A DNA stretch of 9,878 bases. Source: Candidatus Marinamargulisbacteria bacterium. Its GTDB lineage: Bacteria > Margulisbacteria > Marinamargulisbacteria > UBA817. The notes beneath the pieces were generated by a model that did not search any database, was not told where the DNA came from, and saw nothing but the letters and a program-made list of their open reading frames with translations. The position numbers were made by a program, and so were the translations under genes. Positions 7,708 to 9,878 of the stretch are shown in pieces. The stretch covers positions 1 through 9,878 of the forward strand of contig JALQXX010000044.1 of the NCBI GenBank assembly GCA_023262965.1, written 5' to 3'. Each line of letters opens with the position of its first letter. Within the stretch, counting starts at the first letter, position 1.

Positions 7708-8451
7708 ATGGCTGGTCATAATAAATGGTCAAAAGTAAAGCATATTAAAGCAAAAGAAGACGCTAAAAAAGGAAAAGCGTTTACTAAAATTGGGCGAGAT
7801 ATTGCGGTTGCCGTTCGTGCATCCGGAACGGATCCCGTTACCAATGCGGCACTTCGATTGGCGCTACAAAAAGCCCGTGAAGTCAACATGCCCAAAGACA
7901 CGATTCAACGCGCGATTGATAAAGGAAGTGGCGATACCCCATCGGAAGCTCTGGAAACCATTGTGTACGATGCCTATGTCCCTGGTGGCATAGCACTTTT
8001 AATTCATACCGTCACCGACAATAAAAATCGAACAGCGGCTAACGTGCGCTCTATGGTATCCCGCCGTGGCGGCCAGTTGGCGTCATCCGGTTCGGTGGGG
8101 TACTTATTCGAAAAAAAAGGGATTATTATTTGCGACAACCCCAATGACCCTGAAACCATTTTAAGCCTTGCCATATCCGCTGGGGCAGACGACGTGATAG
8201 TTGAAGACGATGGCACGGTGGTTGTTATCACAACACCCGACACATTTCACCCCGTTTTAGCCGAATTTGATGCGGCCACGATTGCCTACAGTGACGCCTG
8301 TTTGGATATGATTCCTCACACACAGGTAGCGGTATCCCCCGAGCATATGGACGGCCTGTTGGCCTTATTGGATGCTTTAACGGATGACGACGATGTGCAC
8401 GATGTGTTTCATAATGCGATTATTCCCCCGGAATCGGAGGCCCTATTGTAG
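7708..8451 (+). CDS. yebC: YebC/TACO1-family translation-associated protein
   Basis: YebC/TACO1 proteins were long annotated as transcriptional regulators; more recent work links family members to translation, including relief of ribosome stalling at proline-rich stretches. The 247 residues match the family length (about 246 in E. coli). The N-terminus MAGHNKWSKVKHIKAKEDAKKG is the family hallmark and fixes the start at 7708. The frame is open to an earlier ATG at 7663, but those 15 residues are not family-like. Further hallmarks are NMPKDTIQRAIDKG (about 60-73), the VPGGIALLI segment, TDNKNRTAANVRSMVSRRGG (about 103-122) and GSVGYLF. The C-terminal part ends with an acidic DALTDDDDVHDVF stretch, which is also normal. 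It lies divergent from the uvrB unit and overlaps the next gene by one base. Confidence 0.97.
   Translation: MAGHNKWSKVKHIKAKEDAKKGKAFTKIGRDIAVAVRASGTDPVTNAALRLALQKAREVNMPKDTIQRAIDKGSGDTPSEALETIVYDAYVPGGIALLIHTVTDNKNRTAANVRSMVSRRGGQLASSGSVGYLFEKKGIIICDNPNDPETILSLAISAGADDVIVEDDGTVVVITTPDTFHPVLAEFDAATIAYSDACLDMIPHTQVAVSPEHMDGLLALLDALTDDDDVHDVFHNAIIPPESEALL
8436..8440 (+). promoter_or_regulatory. Ribosome binding site deciding the GTG start of the secreted-protein gene
   Basis: GGAGG lies inside the end of yebC, 10 bases before the GTG at 8451. With the TAGTG stop/start overlap it supports a translationally coupled start. Confidence 0.7.
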
Positions 8452-9878
8452 TGCGTTATTGGGTGATTTTAGCCTGTTTTGGAATTACCGCTTTTGCAGC
8501 GCCCAATTTTGGGGCACCTCGATTAAGTGATCCCAACGTATTGCGTGGCAGCTATGTCCGGGCTTTTTCCGTAACGGTTTCGGCGGATGCTGAGGAAACC
8601 ATCACATCACTCACAATAACGGCCGATGCCGCAGTTTTTGATCGAGATGGCAGTGATATTATTGGGATGAAATTAGCTGTTATAAGCGATGGCGTTGAGG
8701 ATATGATGCGACTGGCCAATTCAACCTTAAGTAATACAGCGACCAATAATGTCACTTTTACCGGTGGGGGCATCCCCATTGGCCCTACTGAACGTGAACT
8801 ATACATATTGGTTTATTTAGCTCCTGAGGCGCCGTTAGGAAAGACCTATACGCTTACTATTAGTGACTATACATCGGGGGAGGAGGTATTTAATAATAGC
8901 ACTACACCGGCGATTGATAAGGATCTAAACGCTCAAACAATTACCGTTTTGGGTGTGAATGTGGCTATGCCTATGGATTCACAGCCAACCGCTTCTATTA
9001 TTTATCATATGGCTTTAGAAAATGCGGAGATGATTCATATGACCGTAACGCCAGGAAATGAAGATTTTTATTTGCGATCCATTAGTGTGACCAATGCGGA
9101 TGCCAATTTTGATGTGGCTGGTGACGATACCGGTGTGGTGGATATTCAGTTATGGCAATCAAATGATAGCACTTGGGAAAATACTGATAACTTGATTGCC
9201 GATTTATCCAATAACAACGTTACCTTTTTGAGCCCCACCCAAGCAAAAATTGATTTGAGTTATATTGATGGTCTCAATGACAACAAAAGCACCTTCAGTT
9301 TGACTAACAATACACTTCATCATTTTTTTATTACCTACACCATTAGTCCCAATACCCCGTTACTTCAAAACCCCACAGATTCTAACGCCAACGCTACCGC
9401 GGTATCCGCCCGAATAACCGCTCTGGATGGTTATGGTGCAGAAACAATGGCTCTATACAGTCCTCCGGCAACCGCATTCACGCGAACCAACACCCGAAGC
9501 TTGGCCGGATTATCGTTAGTGTCTTTAAAATCGATCGTGCCGAGTATCAACATCGCAGCTAGCTTAACCGATGTTCCCCTAATGCAGTTGGTTGTGCGTG
9601 GGGTGAATATTCCTTCTGGAAACACCATCACACTAAACAACCTCGTTATTACCAGTCCAACCGATATTTTTGATGCGTTTAATAATCAGTCCGGAATAAC
9701 CCAATTGCATTTGGTTAAAGAAAGTGCTGAAGCCGGTGGGGTCTATAATGGGTACACCCCTCCCAGTTTGGACGACAAAATTACCGTAACGGCCAACATA
9801 AATAGCGAACGAAAAATCACCTTGAGCCCATTAGATGATGCCTCTTTAGATGATGCATCTTTATCATTTAAAGGCACC
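8451..9878 (+). CDS. Secreted repeat-module protein, partial (C-terminus beyond window end)
   Basis: The frame is open from a GTG at 8451 to the last base (476 codons), with no stop. The start shares its G with the yebC TAG and has a GGAGG site. The N-terminus MRYWVILACFGITAFA-AP is a typical signal peptide with an Ala-x-Ala cleavage site after residue 16, so export across the inner membrane is expected. The mature part is rich in Asn, Thr, Asp and Ser, lacks cysteine and reads as beta-strands throughout. Three related modules can be seen, starting near residues 36, 194 and 377. Each opens with a strand like FSVTVSA, HMTVTPG or QLVVRGV, followed by ITSLTITAD / LRSISVTNAD / LNNLVITSP and then an acidic FD..D segment before another strand. 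Modules 1 and 2 end with LYILVYLAPEAPLG- or HFFITYTISPNTPL-type strands. This suggests a surface or extracellular beta-sandwich protein, perhaps an adhesin; I do not recognise a named family. Confidence 0.85.
   Translation, partial: MRYWVILACFGITAFAAPNFGAPRLSDPNVLRGSYVRAFSVTVSADAEETITSLTITADAAVFDRDGSDIIGMKLAVISDGVEDMMRLANSTLSNTATNNVTFTGGGIPIGPTERELYILVYLAPEAPLGKTYTLTISDYTSGEEVFNNSTTPAIDKDLNAQTITVLGVNVAMPMDSQPTASIIYHMALENAEMIHMTVTPGNEDFYLRSISVTNADANFDVAGDDTGVVDIQLWQSNDSTWENTDNLIADLSNNNVTFLSPTQAKIDLSYIDGLNDNKSTFSLTNNTLHHFFITYTISPNTPLLQNPTDSNANATAVSARITALDGYGAETMALYSPPATAFTRTNTRSLAGLSLVSLKSIVPSINIAASLTDVPLMQLVVRGVNIPSGNTITLNNLVITSPTDIFDAFNNQSGITQLHLVKESAEAGGVYNGYTPPSLDDKITVTANINSERKITLSPLDDASLDDASLSFKGT
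9831..9860 (+). repeat. Two tandem 15-bp units encoding LDDAS
   Basis: TTAGATGATGCCTCT (9831-9845) is followed by TTAGATGATGCATCT (9846-9860), with one mismatch. They encode LDDAS twice, followed by a partial third (LSF). The repeat sits at the window edge, so more copies may follow. Confidence 0.7.

Noticed and set aside
8466-8486. Lipobox at Cys9 of the secreted protein
   Set aside because: The cysteine lies too close to the N-terminus, the preceding residues (Ile-Leu-Ala) fit poorly, and a good Ala-x-Ala signal peptidase I site follows.

Overview
This window looks like chromosomal DNA from a bacterium. It carries housekeeping genes of clearly bacterial type (uvrB, a UvrD/Rep-family helicase, yebC), has Shine-Dalgarno sites and sigma70-like promoters, and uses TAA, TAG and TGA all as stops, so the genetic code is the standard bacterial one. 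I cannot assign a phylum. The three conserved proteins are ordinary for their families, but the three other long genes resemble nothing I recognise, which fits a poorly sampled lineage. I see no phage, IS, CRISPR, tRNA or rRNA sequence.

Layout: there are two divergent transcription units around a 96-base gap (7612-7707). Leftward (minus strand) lie an unrecognised multi-pass membrane protein with a repetitive tail (5680-7611), uvrB (3689-5683, overlapping the previous gene by an ATGA), a UvrD/Rep-type helicase (1652-3670), and then an unrecognised gene that starts at 1564 and is still open at base 1. That last gene has its own good promoter and ribosome binding site. Rightward (plus strand) lie yebC (7708-8451) and a secreted, repeat-built protein that starts on a GTG overlapping the yebC stop by one base and is still open at base 9878. 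Both edge genes are incomplete here: at least 521 and 476 codons.

How the genes work together: UvrB and a UvrD-family helicase act in the same nucleotide excision repair pathway (damage verification, then removal of the incised strand), so their adjacency makes functional sense, although the uvrA and uvrC genes are not in this window. YebC is a translation-associated factor. Its overlap with a signal-peptide-bearing gene, and the ATGA overlap of uvrB with a membrane protein, suggest translational coupling, but they do not by themselves show a shared function. Nothing here convincingly adds up to a new defence or mobile system. The most unusual items are the uvrB-coupled membrane protein with 21-residue tail repeats and the secreted protein with three related modules.
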